A stretch of DNA of 64,000 nucleotides from Dermatemys mawii (lineage: Eukaryota > Chordata > Testudines > Dermatemydidae). Each line of letters opens with the position of its first letter. Position 1 is the first letter of the stretch. The notes under the pieces are model-generated. The model ran no database searches. It was not told where the DNA came from and was given only the letters and a program-made list of their open reading frames with translations. The stretch spans positions 377,675-441,674 of the forward strand of contig ML677476.1 of assembly GCA_007922305.1 (NCBI GenBank). The letters run 5' to 3'. Position numbers and translations under genes: made by a program. Of this stretch, positions 34,535-45,607 are shown piece by piece.

Positions 34535-35690
34535 TGGAGCTGGTCGAAAAAGAGAATTTCTGTTGTGTGGAAAATACAGAGATTTTGAATTTTAGCCTGA
34601 ATTGGAACAAAAAGTCAAAATCTCAGATTGTGGAACAAAATATTCCCAAAGATTTCATGTTCATAAGATTGAAATGTTTAATTTCATGCATTTTGACATA
34701 TATTATATAATATTAGCAGCTGAAAGCTTGTGCTGACACACAGCTCTAATTTGTAAAGTCACGAATGTAAAAAGCCAAAAATTGTGGAGAACTTAAAAAT
34801 TGGATAGTAACAGACTATGAATCCCACTGATGATTGAACTGTTGGTGATATTTTAAACAAAAAGAACTTTCATCCCTGCTTGCAGTGGTTTCCAACACTT
34901 CACACTGACTCCACAGACGTTCTAAACTTCAAAGTGGTATGTGGGATTATTGTGTGTGCTGTTAGTGTTGTGCTGGACATATTTTGGGGATTTGTGTGGG
35001 TGGCGAGTGAGAGGTGTGTGTTACAGCAAGGGACTATCTTGTGTTCAGGGTTATTGTGTCTACTGGTTGTGTACTTGTGTGGGTGGTTGTGTTGATTTGT
35101 ATGAAAAAGCAGGTTGTACTGGAAAATTTGTGTTGATTTCTGTGGGTATTAGCTGAGCAGACAGGTCTGGCAGCTGGGCCAAGTAATCTACCATCTATGG
35201 AGTCTTCCTCATATAACCATGCAAAGTCTCTGTGGCTTAGAGAGTGGTGATTGGTTGAGTTGTTTCTGATATCACAATGGTATAGGACTCTGAGTATGAC
35301 ATAGCTATACGCCTTAACTCAAAATGACTGAGATCATAAAAATTGAACTGCAACAGACTATGAAACTCAGTGATAGCTCAACCTTGTGATACAGTGATCA
35401 AATGAGCCCTTAATCATGCTTCTAGCTGTTTCTATCACTTCACACTGACTGGACACTTTAGGTTTCAGAGTGACACACGGTGACATTCATGGAATACATT
35501 ATATTTATTATATTATTTGAAATGATAAAGTCAAAATGAAATCTTTTACCTTATTGAAATGATTCAGTTAAATGATTTTCCACTGAAAATGTTTTTAAAA
35601 TGGATATTTTAAAACTGACAATATTTAAATGTCAGTGAAGCAGCATTTTCCCACAGAAAACTGTACCATCAGAAAATTTGACCAGCTCTA
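34535..35690. mobile_element. 1156-bp hAT-type element with internal duplication
   Basis: Inverted ends tggagctggtcgaaaa and (reverse) tagagctggtcaaatt. Flanking 8-mers gtcagaac (34527-34534) and gtcaaaac (35691-35698) match at 7 of 8. Inside, two related segments about 541 bp apart share aacagactatgaa (34809 and 35352) and cacttcacactgact (34896 and 35436). Between them lies a strikingly G/T-rich stretch (about 34935-35150). No transposase was recognised. It lies in the intron upstream of the CRISP hinge exon. Confidence 0.75.
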
Positions 35691-35979
35691 GTCAAAACGT
35701 TACAGCCCAGATTTTAAGTTAGATGTTTGCGATTGCAAGAATACATTTATACATGCCAATGCAGTATGCTCACAAAAATGCTAACTAGTTATGCCTACAT
35801 ACATATAACTGATTTGCCTGCATCAGACAGGCAATGAAAATATACATCTACCATTGTACTCACCTAACTTGACTAAAGGTTGCAGAACCAGCCTCTTTTG
35901 TATGTACTCTGGATTGAACTTTGAAGTATGAATGTAAAATTAGGTTTGTCAGACATTTTATATCATTTTAAAATTTTAG

Positions 35980-36068
35980 GGGAAACGTAGCAGGATCAAC
36001 TCTGACACCGTACAAAATAGGAGACCCATGTGATGCCTGTCCTCATGCTTGTGACAATGTACTGTGCA
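35980..36068 (+). CDS. CRISP: CRISP gene, hinge-region exon (partial gene)
   Basis: The exon encodes 29 complete codons: a GNVAGSTLTPYK stretch followed by GDPC, DAC, PHAC and VLC. This is the hinge segment of cysteine-rich secretory proteins, where a YCPAGN-type motif runs into PYxxGxPCxxCPxxCDxxLC. It has four cysteines with the family spacing C-x2-C-x3-C-x4-C. An acceptor (aaattttag) precedes it and a strong donor (gtaagt) follows. The upstream codon is split 2+1, matching the family's CPA|GN junction, and the last base starts a threonine codon completed in the next exon. CRISPs are secreted; the hinge and ICR fold together and modulate ion channels. The preceding SCP/CAP-domain exons were not found. 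Confidence 0.9.
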
Positions 36069-38127
36069 GTAAGTTAATATATTATTGTACCACTTACATA
36101 TTTTTGGTGTATCTCATGAAATGCTGAATTCCCTCCTTAATCCAGTCCAAGTTAGAGCATGGGGGGTTGACACCTCTGTTCCTAATGAGCAATGATACAT
36201 ATAGACATCATATCCTCTGGTTCAGGGCATTACAGCAGGAGTTCCCGTTCTGGTAAATGGCAATTCCTCTTCTATCTACCGGATTCTTACTTTTTGTAGT
36301 GTTGCTGTCACTCTAAAGCAGCTGCTATGTAATATGAATGAAGTTGTTCTCCCTCCCATCCAATTCCTCCATGTCACAGACCTACAATTCATGTCATTAG
36401 TATGCAGTGCACCTAAGCAATATTGTTCCAATAATGATAGCGTAGATTCCTTGTATGCTACTGGTTTTTCTAATGTTACATTCAAGAATAAATTATGCCT
36501 GGGGGAATGTAAAGGGTTGCCACAGAGCTAAACCAAAACCATCCTGTGGCCTGCTCTTATTGAAGTGAATGGCAAAAGCTACGCTGTTTTCAGTGGGAGA
36601 GGAGCAGGTTCGTGGCTGGCGATCCCTTAGCCACACAGAATCGTCAGCACTTGTAAGAATCAAGCTGCTTGGGGGAAGAGGAAAGGAAGAAAAGTCAGGG
36701 CCCCGGTGTGGGGGAGGGTTGTTGGTCAAAACACATTCTGCCCATTTCCCATTATGCACCATTTTGCCCACATCCCTCTATCCAGCCTGCTCCTTTCAGT
36801 TCCTGTCTCCCTGTACCTGCCCCCCGCACCTGCCCTACAGCCATCTTCCTTCCGCCTCTCACCCCCATGCCACGCAGTCAGTCATTTCTGAAGGCAACTA
36901 CTTCCTCCCACAATCCCGTCACATAGCTAATGCACCAGCAGAGAGAAGGAGTATTGAGACCTCCCATCCAGCGCCTGGCCCCATTGCAGTTGCTGATGTT
37001 GGGGGGGCAGGAGCAATATAGGAACAACTCTTTTTGTAGCCCCACTAGATGCATGAGTTTTCTTCAGGGATGTGGAAATGCCTGAGAGGACCACCGCATA
37101 CATGAGTGTCATTCCCAGTGAATGACACTTGTCAGCCCCGTTCTCCCTTGGCATGGAGCCCTGGGTCTGCGAACAGGACTCCACAGTGTCCAGAAAGGGG
37201 ATGCTGCAAAGTCAGCTGAATCTCCCATCTGCACAGGGGAGGAGAGTCATGCATATGGGGAGTGCATATTAGGACGGTCTCAAGGGTGTAATTTGGTCCA
37301 CAGCTTTCACTCCCTTGGTTTATGTTGGTTTTACTGAACTAAGGCAGGGATATAAATTGAGCAAGGGGCTCAGGATTTGGCCCACAATGCTGTGGATAGT
37401 TAAGCTTCTGTGACTCTTTAATTGGGGAGAAAAAAACTGAAGGGAGAAAACATGTTTAATAAGGATAAAATTCATCCCTGTACAGGGGACCAGCAGAAAG
37501 CTTGTGCAACACAAAAATTCCAGTGACTCTTTTAAATGATGCATAGGCCTTTGTGCTGGCTCTCCACACAGGGGCAAATTTCATCCAAGTGAGAATATAT
37601 TTGAAAGAAAAAAAAACATAAGCTAGGATTGCTTTAGTCTCTGAGATCTGCTGTGCATTGAAAAGCACTTTGAGATCTACTGATGCAAGGGGCTATAGCA
37701 GTGCTGCAATGAGCAAATAGAAATTTGCAGCCTGAATGACTTTCATGGTAGATTACAGAAAACAACAATACAAAATAACTAAAGTAAACTCTCCATGAGA
37801 GAGCACAGTGTATGCCGCAGGGCCAATGCTAGCCATTGGGGGCCCTAATCAGGAATATTTTGCCTCCTCCCCCACTAAAACAGGCAAGTTCTTGGAATAA
37901 AAAGCTAATAGGAGGGGCTCCTGAACTGCTTGGTAGGTAGATAGTCTGCTTATGCCTATCACTGGCTCTGGGGTGTCTCCTATAAAACACGATGCAGCTG
38001 CTCTCCCTCTCCGAATGGCTGTTTATCTGGGCAGACAAGTGATTTCTTAGAGACTTAAACCAAACAAATGGGTAGCAGTCATATAGCAAAATAAACCACT
38101 TTAACCATGGGCTTCCATTTCTTTCAG
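36069..38127 (+). other. CRISP intron (phase 1, 2059 bp)
   Basis: It opens with gtaagt and closes with a pyrimidine-rich ttccatttctttcag. No further exon or nameable repeat was seen inside. The 150-codon frame at 36569-37021 is proline-rich and has no domain; I regard it as accidental. Confidence 0.8.
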
Positions 38128-38255
38128 CCAATCCTTGCAAGTATGAAGATAAATACTCCAACTGTAGTCAATTAAAACCACAATTTACCTGCAAACACCC
38201 ATTTGTCCTAAAATATTGTGTTGCTTCCTGCCAATGTACCACTGACATACGGTAA
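38128..38255 (+). CDS. CRISP: CRISP gene, terminal ICR/ShK-like exon with stop codon
   Basis: Joined to the previous exon it continues LC-TNPCKYEDKYSNC and ends C-x4-C-x-C-TTDIR-stop (TAA at 38253-38255). This is the ICR (ShKT-like) domain that closes CRISP proteins; the (T)NPCxYEDxYSNC start is diagnostic. It has six cysteines (NPC, SNC, FTC, KYC, ASC, QC). With the hinge exon that makes the 10 cysteines of the CRISP C-terminal half. The frame is intact and the acceptor is strong, so the gene looks functional. Family members act in sperm maturation and fertilisation, and as venom components in some reptiles. Which paralogue this is cannot be told from two exons. Confidence 0.92.
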
Positions 38256-38291
38256 TAACTTAAAGTTAGCCTCTGCAGTAAAATGAAAAGA

Positions 38292-38297
38292 AATAAA
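38292..38297 (+). terminator. candidate polyadenylation signal for CRISP
   Basis: AATAAA lies 37 bases after the stop codon, which would give a very short 3' UTR. Another AATAAA occurs near 39026. Which one is used cannot be decided here. Confidence 0.4.
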
Positions 38298-39741
38298 ATC
38301 AGATATTTCCAAACTAGATATAATTCTAGATAAAGATTCTAACAATGTATTCTGCATTGTATGCTGTGATCCTCCTCCTGTGTAAGTTGTATGTTTTATT
38401 GAGTCTCATTTAGCTATTAACTAAGGGCATCTACTCTTCTCAGTCTGCTTGTAGAACTCCTTTGATGTCAATGAAATACAATTGTACCTTCTTAACTGTG
38501 TTGTTCTTTGCCTTGAGACAATTGTTATATCTGGAAAATTTTAAAACTCTGTGACAAAATTAGTCCATATGTTTTCATTTAATACTCATTGAAACAGTGA
38601 TGATTTTTATTTTTGTTTTAAATTCTGCACCTGCTGAGTCCTGCATAGCAGTCAGTGCAGTAGGTTCTGCTCTCATTTAAACAGGAGTAAAATCCAGAAT
38701 GGCTCTACTGGATTCAGTAGAGTTATTCCAGATTTATTCCAGTATAAATGAGATCAGAATCTGGTCCAGAAAGATCCCACTTCTTTGTCAGCTTTGTTTT
38801 ACACAAGACCCCATCTGAATTACTGAAGGAGCTGATTGAAGGAACTTTCTTTTAAAACAGGCAAAGCTTATTTGAAAAAGTACTTTTTTAATTCGTATGC
38901 AAGAAAAACAATCATTGGCTTGCAGCCCATAGAAGAAAGAAACCTGACACTTAAGTATATTAATTTCACTCACTTAATAATTTGATTTTGTTTTTGTGAC
39001 CTTTCTCTTTGTCGTATTCGGGCAAAATAAACACCTTGATATCTGTCTGATTATCTTCATTGGAGCATGCTCCCTACTTTCCACTCCACCTGGCAATGAA
39101 AATAGTTACAAATACCTGGATACATAGCAAGCTCACAAAGCAATTTTTTACATTTTCACATTTGAAATGCTATTGTTGACAAAAGCAAATGACTCAGAGA
39201 AAAAACAGGCAGAGATTTCACTGAAAGCAAATAATTCCTATTAATTCCACAAAGACACTGATTCATCAGGAGATACCTAACTTAAATCATCTGAGTTGTA
39301 CCATTGACTTCAATATGTCTGCTCATGTACTTAAAATTAGGCATGGGCTTAGTTGCCTGGCTGAACTGAGGCCAAACAGAGTTTGTAGCTGGTTAGTTCA
39401 AAGAATGAAGAAATGGGATGTGTTGATCTGGTTGGGGAAATACCAGTAGGAGAGCCAGATGCACAAGGGAAATGCCATGAGCCTAAGCTTGAGGTGTCTC
39501 AGATGTTTTGGGCAGTCAGGGGAGGCAAGGTTTTTCACTCTGTATAGTTTGGCCTCTTGCATGGATTTCTCAGCCCTCTGATGCACTCTTGAGGTGTGAA
39601 GAATTTCCCTGCAGCCTTGAAGATGCTCATAGGGTCGTAGATCTGAATGAGAAATGGATCCCTGTTCATCTGCTGCACGTTTCTGACAACCATCAATTAG
39701 CAAAAAAAGGGAACCAAGTTGCAAAACCTGAACCAGTGTCT
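38298..39741. other. CRISP downstream region, unassigned
   Basis: An old dispersed repeat is probable at about 38635-38770 (aggagtaaaatccagaatgg, then ttattccagtataaatgag). Nothing else recognised. Confidence 0.4.
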
Positions 39742-39746
39742 CTAGG

Positions 39747-40534
39747 TGTCATAACCATACAGCTAAGGGTAGCCTAAAATCTCTCCTTTACCTGTAAGGG
39801 GTTAAAAAGCTCAAATAACTTAGTTGGCACCTGACTAGAAAGACCAATGAGGAAAGAAGATACTTTCAAATCGGGGTGGTGGGAAGGCTTTGTTTGTGCT
39901 CTTTGTTAGTGTTCTTTCTCAGGGCCAGGCAGACCATCCTTCTCCTACAGACCATCCTGAAACAAGTCTCTAATATTGAAAAAAGTGTAAGTAAGCAACT
40001 CAAGGAGCGTTAAGGTCATCTTTTGTTTTAGCTTGTGAATTTTCCCTTTGCTAGATGGATGTGTATTCCTGGTTTTTGTAAGCTTGAAACTAAGCCTATA
40101 GGAGTATTCTCTGTGCTTAAATCTTTTTGTTTTCCTGTAAAATTACCTTCCATCCTGATTTTACAGAGGTGACTTTTTTACTTTTTTAAAATAAAATTAT
40201 TCTTTTAAGAACCTGATTGGTTTTCAGTGTCCTAAAAACCCAGGGGTTTGTTCTGTGCTCACCTGTACCAGTTGGTGAGGATATTATTCTCAAGCCTCCC
40301 CAGGAAAGAGGGTGTTGGGGCTTGGGAGAACTTGGGGGAATAGGAACTCCAAGTGGTCCTTTCCCCGATTCTTTGTCTAAATCACTTGGTGGTAGCAGCA
40401 TACTGTCCAAGGACAAGAAGGAATTTGTGCCTTGGGGAAGTTTTAACCTAAGCTGGTAGAAATAAGCTTAGGGGGTCTTTCATGTGGATCCCCACATCTG
40501 TACCCCAGAGTTCAGAGTGGGGGGAACCCTGACA
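39747..40534 (+). mobile_element. LTR, TGTCATA family, copy 1
   Basis: A 788-bp unit starting tgtcataaccatac and ending aaccctgaca, TG...CA with short inverted TGTCA/TGACA ends. Flanks ctagg (39742-39746) and ctaag (40535-40539) match at 4 of 5. It is clearly related to the LTR at 60305-61086 along its length, for example cttacctgtaaggggtta-like, ggtggtagcagcatactgt, aataagcttagggggtctt and acccacatctgtacccc-like blocks. No adjacent internal region in the same family was recognised, so it is probably a solo LTR. Confidence 0.8.
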
Positions 40535-40664
40535 CTAAGGAATACAGATATTGAGGAAAATTGCAAAGGAGAAGAGGGTAAGGTGAGCTCTCAGAGTTTC
40601 TATTAGACCTGTTCCAGAGCAGTGCTCTACGCTAACGTAGGGAACAGCAGAATAGTCTAAGGCC

Positions 40665-40942
40665 TGGGCTACACTGGAGAAGGGTGGGGTTCGACCTAAG
40701 ATACACAACTTCAGCTATGCAAATAGTATCTTAGCATGACATACCTTGCAGTTCACATGGTGACGAGGCGACTGCTGCTGCTCCCCCGTCAACTCCACTT
40801 CTGCCTCTTGTGGAGGTGGAATTCCAGAGTTGATGGGGAGTGCACTCGGGGATCGATTTATCACGTCTACAGTAGATGTGATAAATCAATCCCTGATAGA
40901 TCAATCATTGCGTACCAATTCGAGGGGTAGTGAAGACATATC
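40665..40942. mobile_element. MITE with GTCTACACT-type ends, copy 3
   Basis: It shares with the 13295-13578 element the blocks gacctaagatacacaacttc, ctgctgctcccccgtcaact and actcggggatcgatttatc, and the same foldback. Flanks ctaaggcc and ctaagaca match at 5 of 8, so the TSD is weak. Confidence 0.65.
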
Positions 40943-41094
40943 CTAAGACACTTACGGGTTAGGAATCAGGCATTGTTCTCCCAACCTAACAAAAATATAG
41001 GCCATGCACAAGACTGATACTGGTGGAAATCAGCCCATTAAATAGCCAGCTCACCATTTACCAGTACAAAAAAAAAAAGGGAAGAGGCATTTAC

Positions 41095-42115
41095 AGGCCC
41101 TTGATGAAATGTATCAGGAAGGCATAACTGAGCCTTCATCCAGTTATTAGGTTCAGTCATAGCTCTGGTTAAGAAAAAATAAATGATAAATAAAATAAAT
41201 AAAATGCTGATTCTCTGTGGACTATAGAAAAGTACATGAAGTTAAACAGATTTGTATCAATTGCCATGACTAGATGATACCCTGGATGCTATAGTAGGTT
41301 CATCTTGCTTTCCATACTGGATTTAAAAAAGGTAGGTAAGTGGAAATGAATCCAAATGAGAAGAAGAAAACTGCTTGCACAAGAGGACAATGCCTGTGGT
41401 AATTTAAAATGATGCTTTGGGCTTCTACACCGCACCATCCACATTTGAAAGGCTAATGGAGAGGGTAATGTATGAGTGTCTTTCTGATCCTGTTTGTTTT
41501 ACCTAAATTATATTCTGGTGCAGGCTAACGCCTTTGATGCAGTTACCGATACTCTGTGGTAAACTGAAGGCTTCCTATATGAGACTGAAACCAAAGAACT
41601 ATGAATTGTTTCAAAAAGAGGTAGCTTACCTTGGGCACATAATCAGTGAGGAGGGAACTTCCACGTTGATAGTTTATAGAGCAGTGATCAATTAGGGCAC
41701 AAAGGGCACCTAAGAACTCCTCACATGAGCTAAGGACTCCAGCAAATCTCTTGCATTGAGTTCCTGAAGAGGTACAAAGCAATTTGAACAATTTGGACTA
41801 TACTGAAAATTATATAGTCCAAAAATGGGAAAATAAACTTACATCTTTGAGGATAGCCTCCAATAAAATGAAAAAGCTCAATGACAGAGGGTCATTCGGA
41901 GGTGGACCTGGTATTGTTCTACATTCCTAGGAGAGGGAAAGAGAGGAGTCCTGAGCTAAATAAACCTTGGAAAGGACCCCCTTCTGGTCTGACTCAAGTA
42001 AATGAAGTGGTGTCTAGGATACTGTTGGTTCCCAGAGCTAACCCCAAAATGTATCCATAAAGACCATCTGAGAAGGTACCAGTGGGATAGAATGTCAGCT
42101 TGGTTGCCCCCAGAA
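41095..42115 (+). pseudogene. Ty3/Gypsy retrotransposon pol remnant (RT and integrase end)
   Basis: With many frameshifts and stops the + strand follows a Ty3/Gypsy RT. The blocks are EMYQEGI-like, VDYRK, then IDDTLDA-like, VEMNPNEK(K)KTA, FERLMERV, and an LFQKEVAYLGHIISEEG segment at about 41605-41655. An integrase C-terminal end follows at about 41995-42115, reading CIHKDHLRRYQ-like, where VHxDxLKPY is usual. The region between (RNase H and most of integrase) is missing. An AT-rich run near 41180-41205 interrupts the RT. A dead element. Confidence 0.75.
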
Positions 42116-44050
42116 ACTGGCAATGTAACTGTGGGTGTTGAAGCTGGAAGAGTGGTGACAGAAATGAATTACTCTTCAAAATGAAAGAAGTCTGAGTCAG
42201 ACAACAGATTTCACAGAAACAATAGACACACTTCAGGAACATTGTGACATACCTCGGATACTATGCAGACAAATGAGTAGCTGTGTCACTCCTGCCCTTT
42301 AACCTAGGATGACCTTTACAAGGCTTTGCTCATGTAACCTCTAGTCTGGACTGCTCACAAACAGCCTCCAGCATGCAAGCCACTCCCAGCTATGTCTGTG
42401 TGTGCGCTACAGCCAGCCAGTCGTATATTGGCTTTACCAGCCTTGTTTATACAGCAGTGTGACCCCACCACACTCCCAGTCTTAGATTTCCCCCCAGAAG
42501 CAGATGTCCTGTACTGTCCAGCCCTCTCCTGCACAATACTAGCTTATATAACATCCATCATTTTATTAGTAGAAATGATATGCACGTACCTTGTCACTCT
42601 AAATGTCATTTCCCAGGCACTTCAGTTCAAATACACTGGATTAGATAAAATAATAGAACAAATTTATTAACGACAAAGAGAGATTTTAAGTCAGTGCAAA
42701 TAAAGAGACAAAAGTCAGAAATGGTTACAAGAAAACAGAAAACACAACTGGTGGCTAACATAACAAGCTATATTAAATTCAAAGCAAAGTTTCTCTCACC
42801 ATAGGCTTTCAGTAATCTTACTGACCAAACTTCTTAGGCTGTGACCTCTTCCCCAGTTCCATGGTGCTTCCTTTGTTCTTTCTGGTGCAGAGAGTAGGAG
42901 GAGATGGAGAGAGAAAGTGAGAGAGCGAGAGCGAGAGAGAGAGGAGGGGTCTATTTGGTATCTGACCCTTCTTTTTATTGTCCTGTCCCCCCTCTACGAA
43001 TCATTTTCATCTAGGAGCATGATAACAGGAAGTCTATGTGGACTTTGCTAAAAGGTAGATTTTTCACCCTGCCCCCTTTCCTGCCAAACTATAGCCACTT
43101 AGCAAGTAATGGCCTTGTTAACAGTATTAGTGGCAATGTAGGATCCAGGCCCGTAGTTTCATCTGAGATAGTACTTTTAGTTTTGCTTGCCTGTTTGGTT
43201 TTGGATATATATACATTTTCACTAATATGTATGTACAAAGGGATTCTTACTAAGAGCAAAGACAAACACTGTATATGTTGCTTGTGCCTAAACCAGATGG
43301 GTTTGTTAGTATAATGGAAACAGATAAGAGCAGTTAAAGTGTTACTGGGCATGGTGGGAATGTAATTGAAGAGCACACACTTGAAGACTGTCTCAACTTC
43401 TTCTCTTAAAGCAAGATCAAGCAACCAATCTGGAGGGGCAAGTGGGGATTGGCAGGGAGGGTAAAACACTAAAAGACCAGAGAAATGCCTGCCCCTGACT
43501 GAAGCACAACCTCACTTCTTACCTCTCCCACGAAAGGGGTGGGAATGAAGACCTCAGTGACAACCCTCAAAATGGAACATGACCATAAGTTGTTAGGGGT
43601 GGGACTGTGGATGTGCATTTCAGGTATAATTATGCCCACTGAGGAGCGGGGAGTGGGAACACTGGACTCTGTGGTGTCACAGTTAGTGTATACATATGCC
43701 TGCTGGAAATTAACCCCAATTAACATTGCATTGCTTGCACTTTGGACTTCTGGTCTGCTTTTCATCTGCGTGACAAGAACCAGGGGAGAAGGTGAAGGGA
43801 AAGCCTTCTAAGAGGCCCATTGGCCTTGTTTATACCCGTCTGAAGCCTTGGCTCACCTTTTGTCTCTGAGGAAATGGTTTGGCCACTCCCCAAACTTAGG
43901 ACATGTATTATTAACATCGTAGAGCAGAATCTTATAACTTTATATACAATGTTGCCAAACATATTTTACTACGACATTATTGACCAGAAAATTATGAGCT
44001 TTCAAACAATACCTCACAAGGCATACCTTGTACAAAGATTACCACAATAG
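42116..44050. repeat. probable LTR-type or other dispersed repeat plus GA-rich tract
   Basis: No cellular exon recognised. The stretch includes a (GA)n/(GAGC)n tract at about 42897-42946 and AT-rich cttacaagg-type sequence toward 44050. The 126-codon and 98-codon minus frames (43089-43469 and 43469-43765) have no domain I know. The region sits between two Gypsy remnants and may be retroelement-derived, but I cannot prove it. Confidence 0.3.
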
Positions 44051-44059
44051 TGGACACAG

Positions 44060-44975
44060 GTCTGTTCTGTCCCTTACAAAGTTTCAGGAAGGTTAGCCAC
44101 TGGCTGACCTGGAGGCACCATGTCTGAACCCTTTTTTCTGCACAGGGTATCTGCCACCATGTTTTCTTTAATCTCCGTATCCAATTATTGGTGTATAAGA
44201 CTCCAACATAGAAGCTGGGAATTTGAGCTTTAGTTTGGTTTAGCCAGATCCATGTGACTGATCCATTAGGACTCTGAACTTTCTATTAAAAAGCAAGGGT
44301 TTTAATTTCTTGACTGTCCATACTATAGCATAGGATTCCTTTTCTATGGATAATTCACAGAATAATTCCGATGTCAGTTTTTTGTTTAAGAAAGCAATCG
44401 AGTGTTTGCCTTGGGTATTGTTCGCCCCTGTTTGCATCATCATAGCACCTGAACAATGTCTGATGCAACTCTATGCAGTTCAAACAGTTTATCAAAATCT
44501 GGACTAGCTAGTACAGGCTTATAAAACAAGAGTTGCTTTACCCTATCAGACCCTCTTGACATGCCTTCAGCCATTCAACTTTGTTAGGTTGATTCTTTTT
44601 ACTTAGATCTGTGACTTCAGATACAGTGTCACTGAACCCAGTATTCCAACTAAATAACTCTGGCTGCTCCTCTTTTACACTTAGAGGCTTTTATGGTGAG
44701 ACGTGCCTCTTTGAGCTTTGACAGCATCATTTCCAAGTGTTTGTTGTGATCATCCTAAGTGTTTGTAAACACTGTGATGTCATCCACACACGCCCTTGCA
44801 AAACTCTGAAAATCCTTTAACACTTGGTTGACTAGCCTCTGGAAGGCGGCTCCGATATTAAATAATCCAAATGGTAACATTGTGACCTCAGAGTCCCATG
44901 TCAATGATGAAAGCAGATTTTTTTCTGTGCATCCTTATCTAAAGGAATCTACCGACACCATCAAATTAAATCAAA
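44060..44975 (-). pseudogene. Ty3/Gypsy retrotransposon pol remnant (RT end and RNase H)
   Basis: Minus strand. From the right it reads PFGLFNIGAAFQRLVNQVL, then a catalytic block ACVDDITVF (VDD in the YxDD position). RNase H follows: FLNKKLTSELFCELSIEKES, then YAIVWTVKKLKPLLFNRKF, and WLNQTKA after a frame change. The order is that of Ty3/Gypsy Pol. Stops and frameshifts make it inactive. It runs opposite to the Gypsy remnant at 41095, so the two are independent copies. Confidence 0.8.
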
Positions 44976-45004
44976 AGAGCTGAGCTAGCTAGCTTTGCTT
45001 GGAA

Positions 45005-45607
45005 GGGGACAGAAGCATCCATCTGTCAGCCTGACATGGCATCCTGAGAGGTATGCTGCCTGCCAGGGCCCATATCCAAGATGATATGAAGGATCATCTG
45101 ACCCTCTGACTGCTACCCCATACTACTCATCTATGTGGTCACTAATGATACCGTGAAGTATGATCCTGAGAAGATCAGAAATGACTACAGGGCTCTGGCA
45201 GTAAAGGTGAATGAGTTGGGAGTGCAGGGTGGTGTTCTCTTCAACCCTTCCAATCAATGGTAGGTGACCAGGCAAAGACAGATGCATCTTGGAGGTGAGT
45301 GCCTGGTTGCAAGGATGTTCCCAGGAAGGTTTACTCCAGGATGCTGTTCAGGGAAGAAGGACTTCTAAGCAGAGATGGGATCCACCTATCGAGGAAGGGG
45401 AAGTGCGTATTTGGATACAGACTGGCTAACCTAGTGAGGAGGGCTTTAAACTAGGTTCTGTGGGGGCAGATGACAAAAGCCCACAAGTAAGTCAAAAACA
45501 TGGAGACCTGGGAGAAGGGTCAGAATCTGTGGGGAGCATAGGCCATTATAGTAGGGATGGGGAGAGAACATAGGGGAGGGAATCAAATCAGTATCTTAGA
45601 TATCTGT
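45005..45607 (+). mobile_element. CR1 LINE 5' part (upstream ORF region)
   Basis: It encodes a worn stretch including NDTVKYDPEKIRNDYRALA, the SGNH/esterase-like segment present upstream of the endonuclease in long vertebrate CR1 elements. It then continues through ctgggatccacc-type sequence. It joins abruptly to the CR1 RT tail at about 45608, so the endonuclease and most of the RT have been deleted. Confidence 0.75.

Noticed and set aside
34935..34975. gtggtatgtgg sequence as a possible CRISP QVVW exon
   Set aside because: Lacks the YCP block, the cysteines and a usable donor, and lies inside a transposon.
34880..35156. Overlapping frames rich in Val, Leu, Cys and Trp that mimic a membrane protein
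   Set aside because: They derive from a G/T-rich stretch inside the hAT element at 34535-35690.
36569..37021. 150-codon + strand frame between the two CRISP exons
   Set aside because: Low-complexity, proline- and serine-rich, no domain, and it lies wholly in an intron with good splice sites around it. Overlapping minus frames are also open, so composition explains it.
43089..43469. 126-codon minus frame
   Set aside because: No domain, and a 92-codon plus frame overlaps it; no splice or promoter context. Left as unassigned repeat-like DNA.
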